From Haberlea rhodopensis (Eukaryota; Streptophyta; Magnoliopsida; Lamiales; Gesneriaceae): 64,000 bases of DNA. Under the pieces are notes generated by a model that saw only the letters and a list, made by a program, of their open reading frames with translations, was not told the origin of the DNA and did no database searches. How positions within the stretch are numbered: the stretch's first letter is position 1; the number at the start of each line of letters is the position of its first letter. Positions 10,490 through 21,700 of the stretch are shown piece after piece. Location of the stretch: the NCBI GenBank assembly GCA_907163345.1, contig CAJQUN010000059.1, positions 1,634,555 through 1,698,554 on the forward strand, written 5' to 3'. The position numbers and the translations under genes are program-made.

Positions 10490-11940
10490 GAATATGTCAA
10501 TTCTTACACATACCTCATATCTCGGTTTCACTAAGAAAATCCAGGAGGATACTAGATTGAGGGATACGGAGTCAGTGGGGAAAGCCACTGAACTTTGGAA
10601 TAAAGGAACAGGTATTGGGCTGGTGGCAAATGGCAATGAGGAGGAAGTTATTGGTCGATTGGTAGAAATGGATATAAGAGATCGTGAAGCAGTTGTAAAC
10701 CACAAAGGACAAAGTGGTGTGGATGGAGGTGCCAATGTGAGTTTACGAAGATTGTGAGTTCCAATATTAGAGGGTTAGGGGGAGGGTAGAAAGGCGAGAC
10801 CTCAGAGCTTTTGTGGTGAAAGAACGGACAGATCTCTTATGTATACCATTGACGAAGATTGGGTTGATGACGAGATATTTGTAAGTCTATTTGGGGAGAT
10901 GAGAATTTCAATTGGGTATAGAAAAGGACAACTGACTCAGCAGGAGGTCTTTTATGCATTTGGAGAGAGGATATCTTTGTAATGGAAAGTTGTTGGGGGT
11001 AAAGATGGGATTCTAGTTGTTGTGTGGCTATGGGGAAAAAAACAAAATGCCACATTGTCAATGTCAACTTACCAGTTTGCATTGAAGAATGATCTCTAGG
11101 AAATTATAACGGACAAATTATTAGATATAAAGGAGGGGTAATGCATTTGTGAGGATTTTAAAGCGATTCACCATCGATTGGAGGAAAGAGGTAGAAATGT
11201 GAATTTCAATGATCGTTGAATCAATGATTTTGACGTTTTCATAAATCAGGTGGGGCTCATTGACTTACCATTGGTACGGAGGAAGTATACGTGGTACACC
11301 CCATGGCTCGTGTCTTAGTCGACTTGATCGATTTCTTATCTCACCTTTTGTCGTTACAAGAGTGGCCGAATGTAACACAATGGGGGCATGCATCGTACAC
11401 TATCAGATCGCTGAACAATGATGCTCAAAACTCAGACAGATGATTGGGGTCCAAAACCTTTTAGGGTCTTTGACGCTTGAATGCAGCATTAGGATTCCAA
11501 GGACTTGGCTGAAAAAGAATGGAAGAGCCTACACGTTCAGGGGTGGGGCGGATTCATTCTGAAGGAAAAACTGAAATTGATGAAGAGTAAGTTAAAATAT
11601 TGGAATAAGGAGGTCTTTGGGGTGGTGGATGAAAACATTGAAGAAGCTAAATTAAAAATCCGATGAAATTGCTGACCACAGAGAGTTATCGATAGGAGAG
11701 GGCCACCTTGCATCGGACTGATGTGATCAAACTTCAAGAACAAATTGGGATGAATGATTCTCTCACGTATCAGAAAGCCATAATTAAATGGATAAAAGAG
11801 GGAGATGAAATTCAAGTTTCTTTCATAAATATATTAATCGAAGAAGGAAGAGAAACGAGACCATGTGTTAGGGACTCAAAGATTCCTATGGCTGGTTCAA
11901 TGGCCACACAATATGGAAGGAAACAGAGATGAAAACGCAA
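10490..11940 (+). mobile_element. L1-type LINE, endonuclease and linker, 3' truncated
   Basis: The plus strand shows the apurinic-endonuclease domain in fragments: SSNIRGLGGG (about 10755), LPLVRRKYTWY (about 11265-11300), and between them NVNF and FINQVGLID. A linker follows: DWGPKPFRVFDA (11440), LKYWNKEVFG (11590) and IKWIKEGDEIQVSF (11780). This is the plant L1 ORF2 order just before the reverse transcriptase, which is absent. Many stops interrupt it. The endonuclease would nick the target DNA to prime reverse transcription. Confidence 0.85.
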
Positions 11941-13160
11941 TTATGAAGAAAATATAAAGGAAATTGGTAAGAACTTTGATTGAATATATGCTGAAGTGTG
12001 CTGAAATATGAAAAGAAAAACTCTCAGAGGTTTACTCTGTACAAGGACGAATCCTTCCCCTAGATACTGCTAGTAACAAACATGCAAATAAAATGACAGG
12101 ATGAATTCCCACAGCCATCTCTTGGTTCACATTTTATTCCCCTCACCCCTCCTCTAGATTCTTCCAACCACTTGGGACTCTTGGGCTTAGGCCCAATATA
12201 TTAGGGCTCGTAAGAATCTTTAAGTCCCCAACACATTGTGTTACAAACATTACAATATAAAACAGTAAATAAAGCACATATATTAGCTATGTGATTTTCT
12301 GAAGTAACTTGAAGCTTGACAACCTCGCAATTTGATATAATCAAAGTGTTTGGCTGTGTGTGGTCAGTCTAATCAAGACATAAACAAGGTAGTTAGCTCG
12401 ATAGAGTCAAATAAAGGAATGTAAAGCAAAATCTGTAAATTTAAAATGGACGTATTTACATAGCTATATGAAAGCTCCAAAATGTTCCATTAGGCAGTAA
12501 TATTCCGTATCTTTAGACAATAAATAAAAAAATGAAACCATCAATCACCAAAAAAGAAAAGAAAATAAACTTCTTTAACTCGAAAGGCCTATGAAGCATT
12601 GAAAATCTGTGGATTATGCATCCACAATGAAATATAATTAGCTTTATAGAATTTAGTTTAATAACTATAATCATTGCAAACTGCAAAGTAAACAAATTTT
12701 TTCATCATCTTTATTTTTTTAATATTATAGGAAGCCACACATTAAAGAAAAAAAGATTGTACAATTACAGCATAGCCAGCATTTTTTGGAAAACAATTCA
12801 GTCAAAAAAATATAACAGGATTAAAATGTCAACCCTTAGAGCAGTGAATGTAATTCAATAGCCCATGGCTAATAACCTAATACTGATTAAATTTTAAAGT
12901 CAAAACATAAATGAAAGAACACGAGACCACAGTCTTGGAAAAGCTTGAGAACCACACTGGAAGCAGGCCATTTCCCCCCAACTCCAAAGTAAACTATATG
13001 CAATTTGTGCACACGTCCCAAATACAAGTGACCGAAACCTAAATGTGGGTATATAAACCTATCATATAGTACCTCAGTTGTAGTGGTTGACAGTGATATT
13101 TAATATCAGTTTCAGGTATTCATGGGTGGGGTAGAGGGGATCCTTGATTCTTCCAGATAT
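11941..13160. other. Non-coding stretch, no feature recognised
   Basis: AT-rich sequence with no convincing coding signal in any frame. It lies between the LINE and the surviving MSI4-like exons and is probably intron of that pseudogene. Confidence 0.5.
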
Positions 13161-13201
13161 TTAGTCTAAGAGCTATCCATTTGGCAACTGTACCATCAAT
13201 A
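13160..13201 (-). pseudogene. Possible start of MSI4-like exon 3
   Basis: The minus strand reads IDGTVAKW, or with one base shift DGTVPNG, where MSI4/FVE proteins have TDG[ST]VPNT right after the exon ending LYLSEQ. Only about ten codons look related and there is no clear acceptor, so this is tentative. Confidence 0.3.
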
Positions 13202-13321
13202 GCAACTCCACACAATATAATCTTTAACTAATGGTACCAACCATAAATAGCAGGCATAAGTACCTAGAAAATTATCATGGAATTAATTTGGAAAACTCAC
13301 GGACAAGATGAGAATGCTTAC

Positions 13322-14047
13322 TTGTTCAGATAGATAAAGATGCTGTTTGGTCTTGTCGTTTCTTTGCTCAAGAACTGGACCCCAACTGTGACCATGAAAA
13401 GCCATCGTAGTGAACTATCATTACATTGTTTTCAAGTGTAATTGTGTATCATAAACAGTACAACAATAAGCACAGACTGAACAGTACATCCTACGGACAG
13501 AACAGATATTCCAGCTAACAAGAAAAAAAACAGTCTCAACTTGGGCTCACACTCCTGTCAGGTGTAGAGAAATAAAGTTAATGCTCATTGGAGGCAAGAG
13601 AATGTGCGAATCACCATAACACAACAAAATTCGTAACAATGAATTCAATACCGCTAGTTGCAAAAAAGAAAGTTCCTAAAACACAATCAGAAATCGAATC
13701 ACATGGTATGAGCACTAAGTATTTTGTCTTTAGAAATTCAAACCATTTCACCACTTTAACCCCAACTCCCCAAGTATGACTAAAACCTTAAACCACAGTA
13801 CGACGGATTACAAACAACACATACACTCAGTTTTCTCTTTTGTTTCCTTCATCATACCAAAAAAATCTTTGACTGCAAACGAAGAGCTCGCAACCCTAAG
13901 TAAAATAATACAATGCGGAAAGTTATACCGGCAAGAGAGAGACGGCCAAAATAGGTTATGATGCGCGAGCCAGTCGTATAGCACCGGTACAAGCAACTTC
14001 CAGTGCGCGCGAGCAGCATTTTTCTTTTCTCCGCCTGAACCTCTCAT
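13322..14047 (-). pseudogene. MSI4: MSI4/FVE-like WD40 gene, first two exons
   Basis: Exon 1 (13929-14047) starts at an ATG and reads MRGSGGEKKNAARAHWKLL, then VPVLYDWLAHHNLFWPSLSC, ending CG before a GT donor. Exon 2 (13322-13385) has an AG acceptor and reads WGPVLEQRNDKTKQHLYLSE, then Q and a GT donor. This is the CAF1C/RBAP46-48-type N-terminal helix region that binds histone H4 in this family. These two exons are intact in frame, but about two-thirds of the protein downstream is missing, the next recognisable exon being 7.7 kb away at 5635. The ATG follows a purine-rich leader and fits the short N-termini of some family members. Confidence 0.85.
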
Positions 14048-14479
14048 TTTCGGTTGTGCCGCTCCTCCCCCACCGCTGGATTCTTTCTCCTTTCTCCTTT
14101 AAATTTTGTGGAACTCTTCGGCCTCCCACGCTTCTTCAGCTCAGTAGTCGGCGTAGCCTCCATTTTCCCTCCTCCGGTTTTTGCCTCTCCCTCTCGTTGG
14201 TGCTATTTCCAGAGCTGGTGAAAATTTAAAAAGGAGCTCAGTACAGAGTAGTGGGGTGAAGTCATCCAGGCTTTGTTTGGCACAACCCTTCGTCAAATTC
14301 AATTCCAAAAACAAATTGGGAAGGACCGAAGGATAAAACAAAAGATTATGAGACCATCTTTGCCACTGTTTCAAAAGTGATCCCCACCACATATTAATAA
14401 CTTTTACTAGTGCTCTTGCGTGCTTTTACAGTCCGCGACAAAGTGCGAGGGATTTTAATAGTTTTTTTTCATTTATTTA
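14048..14479 (-). promoter_or_regulatory. Presumed 5' leader and promoter of the MSI4-like gene
   Basis: This stretch upstream of the minus-strand ATG is richer in G+C than its surroundings and has purine-rich runs on the minus strand, as plant 5' leaders often do. I see no certain TATA box. The role is inferred only from its position. Confidence 0.35.
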
Positions 14480-14918
14480 TGTAGATGTATATGGGTTGGG
14501 CTTATGGCCCAAGGCCCAATATGTATTCATTGGGATGGGCTTGTAGCCCAAGGCCCAGTAGACATCCATATTTAAAATAAGTCAAACCCTAGCCGTCAAT
14601 CCAGATACAGGTCTGACCTAGGGCTAGGGTTTGAGCCCTATAAGTTGGTGTATTTGCCTCCACTTCTTGTGACCAACAACATTACAATACTCTCGTTCTC
14701 ACAACATAATTAGTCCCTCTTGGAGAATCATCAACGAACTCCAAGGGCTTAAGGTGTGCAATTAGAGTAGATTACTCTAGTAGTAATCTACCGAATACCA
14801 ACGAGGATTCAAGATCTAGTAGGCTTGTAGACGGGCTTGATGATCCGGGAAAATCAGACTTCCGTTGCGTAATCAGGTATATCGAATACCCGACTCTTTT
14901 ATGCCATATTTTCCAACA
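14480..14918 (+). repeat. 5' LTR of a second Ty1/copia element
   Basis: The sequence starts TGTAGATGTATATGG and ends TTTTCCAACA, giving TG...CA ends over 439 bp. It has a CCCTATAAG box near 14637 as a TATA candidate and is followed at once by a degenerate tRNA-iMet primer-binding site. No matching 3' LTR was found, so the element is truncated. Confidence 0.8.
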
Positions 14919-14936
14919 GTGATAAGAGCTCGATAT
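14919..14936 (+). other. Degenerate primer-binding site
   Basis: GTGATAAGAGCTCGAT resembles the initiator-methionine tRNA complement TGGTATCAGAGC with a few mismatches, exactly where a primer-binding site should be after the LTR. Confidence 0.7.
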
Positions 14937-16845
14937 CGCCGGAAATTGATTTATGATATTTTACGTTTTATGAACGTAAATTAAAGGAAAGAATGGGAGT
15001 GTAAACTATGACCGATTCAATTGAAAAATGAAGATGAATTGGATAGTATACAAAAAGTAAACATGATCTTACGTCTTTCCAAATAACAATCTGAAGCCCA
15101 ATTTACGTTACTTTGTGTCAACGTAAACAAAAAAGAAAAAAGAAAAAAAAAGGTGACCGTGGTTTCTCGACGGAGACCGCGAGTGCCACTTGTCGTAAAC
15201 AGTTGACAAGATGAACTGAAGCCATCACGGAGTTGTACGGCAGTGCGACCTACGTCAAGCGGCGCTGACTCCCGCCACCATCGAAGACATCCTTTTTATT
15301 AGGACTGTGTTCTAGCGCAGCAATGCACCGCTGATAGATACTCGAAACACAGACCAAGATTACGCACATTGAAGTGCTGTTAAACAATGGCTGCCGATAA
15401 CGTGTAATAAGCGCTTGAAAGCAGCGCATATTTCCAGCCCATCGCAGCGGTTTTTTTCTCTCAGGCCGTGATTCTAGCGCGGTGTTGATTCGCTGCAAGA
15501 AACTCGAACAAAAAGGCCAATAAGAACAGCAAGATAACTCACGTACATTGCTCATGACACTGCCCAGCTTCTCGCTAATCATCGCCGAAGGGCGCGGCCC
15601 TTCCTGAGGCTACGACAACCTTTATTTCCCACAACGATGTTCGCTGAAATTTCGAGTAATCGTGAGTTTCCTCGAAGACGGAGAAGACATTGTCCGTGAA
15701 TGGCGTGGGAGGAGGCGGCGGGATTTATTTTTTGACGGAGTAGAAACCCTAATAGTCAAGAGTGTCGGCGGGTCTTGTGAGTTGAGATTGAATAAATCTA
15801 AAAACCCTAATTTTTTTTTGGTAAATATGGAAGTGACGCAGTGAATAATAAAAAGGAATTAGGGCTTACTTTCTTAATTTTCCTGATGTGGCTTATTATT
15901 TTTTACTTTGGGCCTTAATAAATTTTTTATGGGCTCGTTTTTCCTGATATTTGAGCTGGAAAAACGTAAATGGGCCAATTGTTGTGGACCAGAAAAATTT
16001 AGTTAATTGAATTCTTTGGGCTGGACCGATAATTATTTAATTGTTTTTAATTGACCCATTATTTGGTTAAGTTGGGTTAATGACATTTTTAATTGATGAC
16101 CAATTGATCTAAATTAAATAAAATGTTGGACTTGAATATTTGGATTTAGGTCCTATTAAAAGTTTAATGGGTCATTATAATTGTAATTGTGTGGAAACGC
16201 ATAATGATAATGTGTTTGTAAAATAGTCATTTTACGAAATATTTGGACAATAAAATGACATGAGAAATAAGTGAATAAATCGCATAATTAAATTTCTTGA
16301 GCCTGGAATAATTTTTAAATCATATGTTTAGTGGTGTAAGAAATAATGCATGATATATGATTATGCAAGTTATGATATTTCATTATGCGATTTATTAGAT
16401 TAATGTATGTCATGCAAGATTGATTGTGTTTATACAATTCACGAATTTATATTTGATTACTACATGTCGTATATGAGTATCGCATTTATTTGAGTATGCA
16501 ATTTATGACATTTTGTTTGACTTATATTCATAATCAGAAATTGATTATTTGTCATATATGAGATATTGCTTTTGTATGAGTATGCAATTTATGACATTGG
16601 TGTTTGAGTTATTATGCATGATACCATGGACTTATTTTATTTCGAGATTGGTAATTTTTTATTAGGATCTTTAATTCGGAGGGAGATTATTATTAGTTGA
16701 GTGCGAAATTTACGATTCCAATGAATTAAAGAGAATAATAGAAATTACTTGGATTTGAAATAAAATTTATGTTGAACAAGTACCTTATTTAATTGTGCAA
16801 ACAGTGATAGAAATCCAAATAGTTTTTTTTTTCTTATCTTCATGG
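14937..16845 (+). other. Long untranslated leader of the copia element
   Basis: About 1.9 kb without coding signal lies between the primer-binding site and gag. Part of it (about 15160-15600) is G+C-rich and holds two imperfect copies of one unit (see the next entry); the rest is AT-rich. Long leaders occur in some plant copia lineages. A nested unknown insertion cannot be excluded. Confidence 0.5.
15303..15555. repeat. Imperfect tandem repeat in the copia leader
   Basis: A unit beginning TGT(G)TTCTAGCGC, with CGCTG, ACTCGAA and then A..CACATTG, appears at about 15307-15372 and again at about 15470-15550, with indels. The order of the short matches is kept, so it is probably an old tandem duplication. 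Confidence 0.45.
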
Positions 16846-17157
16846 TAGTGGCAAACTTGATGGCCAAAAATATGCAATGTGGCATAGAAAATTATGTTTT
16901 TACTTCACAAAGAAAAATTGCTTGATCATCTCACCAATGATATGCCTAAATCAGCTGAGCCAGAAATGGACCGACTACCCAATATCGTCGCGATATGGAC
17001 GCGTACAATAAATTGGTGGATCAGGATAAAAGTGCGCGCTTTACTATGCTAAGCTGCGTGCACGATAATCTGATCAGAGAGTTTGAGAAGCATCCCACGG
17101 CTAAAGAGTTATGGGAAGTTCTGAAGGTCATGTACGGTAGCCATTCCCCGTCCGAAG
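16846..17157 (+). pseudogene. copia gag N-terminal part, fused into an ALE2 exon
   Basis: The gag start is recognisable across frames: LDGQNYAMWHRKL (about 16857-16895), then MDAYNKLVDQDKSARFTML, VHDNLIREFEKHPTAKELWE and VLKVMYGS (16995-17140). This is the UBN2-type gag segment. At GGTAGCCATTCC the sequence switches to an ALE2 exon (HSPSEG) without breaking the frame, making a short chimeric open frame 16995-17207. The rest of gag and pol is lost. Confidence 0.82.
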
Positions 17158-20100
17158 GTTTGCCTAAAACTTTCTATTTATTTAATGATTATCTAGACAT
17201 CAAGTAAATGGACATTTACTAATAAGTTATGTTCACCTCTTCTTCTTGTTCAGCTCCTTCAGCAAGTAAGCTGCCTCGGCATTCTAATAGTGCTCCTCCT
17301 CATCCATTAGTTAACTGGGATACTGTCCTTTTCTGGCAGAACAAAGTACCTCTCCTATATCAGCACCTCCTCCAAGTGTAACAGGTGCTATACCATTTGC
17401 ATCGCCTGTAAATAGTACTGTCATTCATTCTGCACCTATAAGCCATTCCCCATCCGAAGGTTTGTCTATAACTTTCTAGTTTTCTAATGATAATCTGGAC
17501 ATCAAGTAAATGGACATTTACTAGTAAGTTATGTGCACCTCTTCTGGTTCAGCACCTTCAGCAAGTAAGCTGCCTCGGCATTCTAATACTGCTCCACCTC
17601 ATCCGTATTCCGAGTTATCTCAGTCTCCTCATCCATTGCAGAAGCGGCATCATTCAAGGGATTATAAGATAACTCCTGCTCCATGGTTTCATATAATCTC
17701 TCCTACTTCAAGCGAACAAGGTTTTTCTATACTCATAAAAGTTTATTTCTGAAAATAATACCTTCATACTTATTTCTGGTGCATACTTTTCACCATTCAG
17801 CTCCAAGATCAGGCCCAGTGGCTGATTTTGGGCGTTATGCTCCGCCACCCACAACTACAGGTCGTTCATACTCTGTCTAACCACAAAACCAAATGTTGTT
17901 GTTGTTGTACTTGAAATTCTAATAATGTCAAATGACAGGCTCTTCTCGATCTACATCTCTGATTCTTGCTCCAATTCCTTCGTCTGGAAATCATCATCCT
18001 CCTATATTTTCTTCACCTCCGGAATATCCACCTGAGCATGACAAAGGTATTTTTTGTCTGTTTTTCCCCTTCCATGTGGGTAATAGAAAAGCTGCCTTTG
18101 AGTTTTGTTTTCACTCTGCTATGAGTACTTAAACGAGTATTGTCTTTATATTGCAAGTTCCAATTGTTTCTCCTATAATGTCCCCCTCTCCGACAATAAC
18201 AAAAAGTCCGAAAATGCCGCCACCATCCCCGTTGCAAGAACTGCCACCTCCACCTCCTCATAAAGGTAGATATGATAACACTTCATTAAGTGAACTTTTC
18301 AGAATGTTTTGTTTTAAAGTAGAAGTTGTTTTATATTTGGGTAAGATAGTTAACGAAAATGCTTTTTCTTCCAAGGAGCAGAAGCCCCTTAAAGCCATTT
18401 TTTAGTTTCTTGATTTTGGCTTCTGTAACCACTTCAACCAAACTTTATTTATTATTTTTTAAAATAAACTTTTTTTGTGAATCCTTTTTTGAAAGATTCT
18501 CTGCCCAAACATACTCAAATTTCTCTGGTGCTTTTGTTATAACCTGTCACCAAACTGAGCAAGTTATTCAATTTCACAGCTTGTGCACCTCTGACTTGCA
18601 TCGAGCCATTAACATATGGCCCTCCTGATTCTCCCTGCTTCTGTGTGCTGCCAATACAAGTGGGGCTGAGTCTTTACCGTAGCACTATACACCTTCTTTC
18701 CTTTAGTTTTAGAACTTGCAAAAGAAATTGTTGCTGGAGTATATATGAAGCAAAGCCAAGTTCGCATCATGGGAGCAAATGCAGATGGAGTTAATCCACA
18801 AAAGATCATTGCTCTTATTGATTTGATACCTCTTGGAGAAAAATTTGATGACACAACAGCATATTTAACATTTCAAAGATTTTGGCACAAGCAAGTGGTT
18901 ATAAGTATGTCATTGTTTGGTGATTATGATGTATTGTATGTGCGATATCCAGGTAATGATGTGGGCCTTTTTTTTTTTTTAATTGGGTATGTGTTTATGG
19001 TTTGACCTTACCATTTGAGCTGCCACCTTACAAATCTTAGGTCTTCCCCTTCTCCGCCTTTGCCTCCATCAACCATTGGCATTGTTGGAAGTAACCCATA
19101 CCCTGGTCGTGACAATAGTGCAAGAACTATGCAACCCCTCGGCGTGGACGTAAGGAGAAATCAGCATAACGATGGGCCAAAAAGAGGCATTCTGGCATCA
19201 ATCATCGTATCTGCATTTGTAGTATTGTCTTATTTTGTGCTAATTACATGGATTTTCATGTTGAAACATAGAAACCGTGGCTATCTATCTAATCCAACTC
19301 CACCAACTACCATCCGTTCCCTAGCATAATCATCAGGAAGAATATTTTTTGGTATACATTCATCAGTGTTTGTAGGCATCTATCATGTCATGGTAACATA
19401 ATAATTCCATATAAAAATAGTTTATGAACTTCTAAAAAAATATTTCGAACATTTAGCTGATGAGAATGTATATTGCATATGATATAGGCAGGGCAGTATC
19501 TGTGGTTGGAAGTGGCCCCAGTTCTCCTTTCTCCTTGAGTTCAAGTATTGCAGCTTATACTGGCTCTGCAAAAACATTTAGTTTAAGTGATATAGAGAGA
19601 GCAACCTATCACTTCAATGAAACGAGGATACTTGGTGAAGGTGGCTTTGGAGTGGTTTACAACGGCTTGCTCGAAGATGGGACCAAAGTTGCGATGAAGA
19701 TACTCAAGAGATATGATCAGCAGGGTGGCCGTGAATTCGTAGCGGAAGTTGAGATGCTCAGCCGGCTTCATCATAGAAACCTGGTCAAGCTTATTTGTAT
19801 ATGTGTCGAGGATCGAACGAGATGTTTAGTGTATGAGTTAATACCAAATGGTGGTGTGGAATCTCATTTACATGGTATACAATTTTGATAGCTCCTCAAT
19901 ATATATTTCTTCCCATTGGCTGTTTAATATTTTATTCTCATACTTGTTCTCAGGCATTGACAAGGAAAGTGCTCCACTTTACTGGAATGCCCGGCTAAAA
20001 ATTGCCCTTGGAGATGCTCGAGCTCTAGCATACCTGCATGAAGATTCAAGCCCCCGAGTCATACACAGGGACTTCAAGGCCAGCAACATCTTATTGGAAG

Positions 20101-21012
20101 ATGACTATACTCCAAAAGTATCTGATTTTGGTTTAGCTCGTACGGCATTGGAAGAGGAAAACAGGCAAATTTCAACACGTGTCATGGGAACCTTCGGGTA
20201 TAACTCTTTTCTTATAGCTGTCGTTTAAAAATTTTGTTACCCTTCAATTAGAAATGGTGAACTCTCATCCTTAAACTGAGTAAATGAAACAAAAGTTAAA
20301 TATGGGTGAGGTATGGAAATACATAATGTCCTTGCAGGCATTGCCATGTTAGGGAGATATTGTAGCATTATTTTATGTTCTTTTTGAAATCTTTTTTCGT
20401 TTTCATATCAATCTGTTTAATCTTAACGCCCTTTTTGCATCCTACTAGGTATTTAGCTCCTGAATACGCAATGACGGCATCTTCTCGTAAAAGTGACGTT
20501 TACAGTTATGGCGTAGTCCTTCTTGAACTCCTTACAGGGAAAAAACCCATAGACTTGTCTCAGCAACCCGGTCAAGAAAATCCAGTTTCTTGGTCCCGCC
20601 CGCTCCTAACTATTCGAGAAGGTTTAGAGTCGATCATTGACCCATCCTTAGGGCCCGATTTTCCTTTCGACAACATAGTGAAAGTTGCTGCTATTGCGTT
20701 GATGTGTGTCCAACCAGAGGTATCACGCAGACCCTCTATGGGAGACGTTGTTCAGGCCTTAAAAACTGATGTACAACGAGTGTGATGAGACGAAAGAAAT
20801 TCAAGAAGATTTGTCCATAGACAAAACCTGGGGGAGAAAGTTCGGAGTCTTTTAGGTGGAATTCGAGCTCTGGACCTTTGAAAACCAGCAGAGCTAGTCG
20901 TCTATGGATGATGATGAGGCAACTATCAGCGGGGAGCGTGAGTGAGCATATGTTGTTATTCAGAGTGTGGGTCGACATAGAATACATGGGTCGCTTTGGT
21001 TCAATGGTTTGA
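17139..21012 (+). pseudogene. ALE2: ALE2-like receptor serine/threonine kinase, copy A
   Basis: Exons: proline-rich ectodomain 17340-17459, ~17553-17720, 17801-17860, 17939-18046, 18158-18265; 18580-18952 (MKQSQVRIMGANADG, IDLIPLGEKFDDTTA, FQRFWHKQVV); 19041-~19336 with the membrane helix (ILASIIVSAFVVL...WIFML); kinase 19492-19874 (GEGGFGVVYNG, MKILKR), 19954-20197 (VIHRDFKASNILL, SDFGLAR) and 20449-21012 (LAPEYAM, SDVYSYGVVLLELLTG, C-tail VSEHMLLFRVW). In Arabidopsis ALE2 is a plasma-membrane kinase needed for protoderm and cuticle formation. Lesions: an extra T near 18672, one C lost near 19045, stop at 19327-19329, donor GT lost after 19336, frameshift near 20763, and a deletion in the C-tail near 20815-20840. 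The 5' exons are replaced by copia gag. Hence a pseudogene, though the kinase motifs survive. Confidence 0.9.
17229..17720 (+). repeat. Intragenic exon duplication within ALE2 copy A
   Basis: The sequence coding APSASKLPRHSN appears twice (17250-17290 and 17550-17590), each time preceded by an HSPSEG exon end (17141-17157 and 17443-17459) and the same intron start. Fragment C carries the same duplication on the minus strand (40505-40545 and 40798-40840). Copy B has only one set (50720-50750). Confidence 0.85.
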
Positions 21013-21700
21013 TGATCAACATGTGTAACACCCATCAATTCCTTGAGTTTTCAAATTTTGAAATGATATCCCTATCCTGAATTAATTTTATGATTTTGTT
21101 CTAGTTATCAATCAAATCGAACTAAGAAAAACAAGTTAACTAAAAGCATGAAATCAAATTAATAGGAAATAATAGACCAAGAAATTTAATCCAATACATT
21201 AAATAGGGATTGGATGAAGCAACCAAGATTCCAGCCCACGTTTAGGCATACAAAAAAGTGTTGATTTTAAAGCTGCTCTATTTTTGTTATTAAGACACGA
21301 CTTCAATACCCATGTGGTTTTCTGAATAGACAATTTACCATCCGTAACATGAAAATAGACAGATTAATCTATAGTGATATGTAAATATGTGCAACCTCAT
21401 CCACTTATGCTTTATGCGACACGCGTCTTCTTATATGTCTAGGCTTTGAAACTATATATCAGAATGTCAATTATATCCCTATGGGTAAAATATAATTAAA
21501 TAAAAGATAGGGTAATCTGCATCTACAGAATAGCATAGGAAAATCTGTACCTAAAATTAGAAAGTCGTTTTGATAAATTTTTATCCTGTCAATTTACCAA
21601 ATATGGTTCCGGCCAAATTTAATTTATCCAATTTGTTTTCAATCAAGTGCAACTTATCTCCAATCAAGCTTAATACGGTTCGAGCATAACCATTTAACAC
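21013..21700. other. ALE2 3' flank, non-coding
   Basis: AT-rich sequence shared in inverted orientation with about 46480-47137. I see no gene in it. Its distal part may be the decayed 3' end of the hAT element. Confidence 0.5.

Noticed and set aside
10322..10735. 137-codon minus-strand frame
   Set aside because: It crosses the border between a copia fragment and an L1 LINE and overlaps the LINE on the other strand.
14141..14392. 83-codon minus-strand frame upstream of the MSI4-like start
   Set aside because: No similarity seen; it falls in the probable leader or promoter and has no coding support.
15250..15582. 110-codon minus-strand frame in the copia leader
   Set aside because: No recognisable motif; it spans an imperfect tandem repeat in non-coding leader and has no splice or promoter support.
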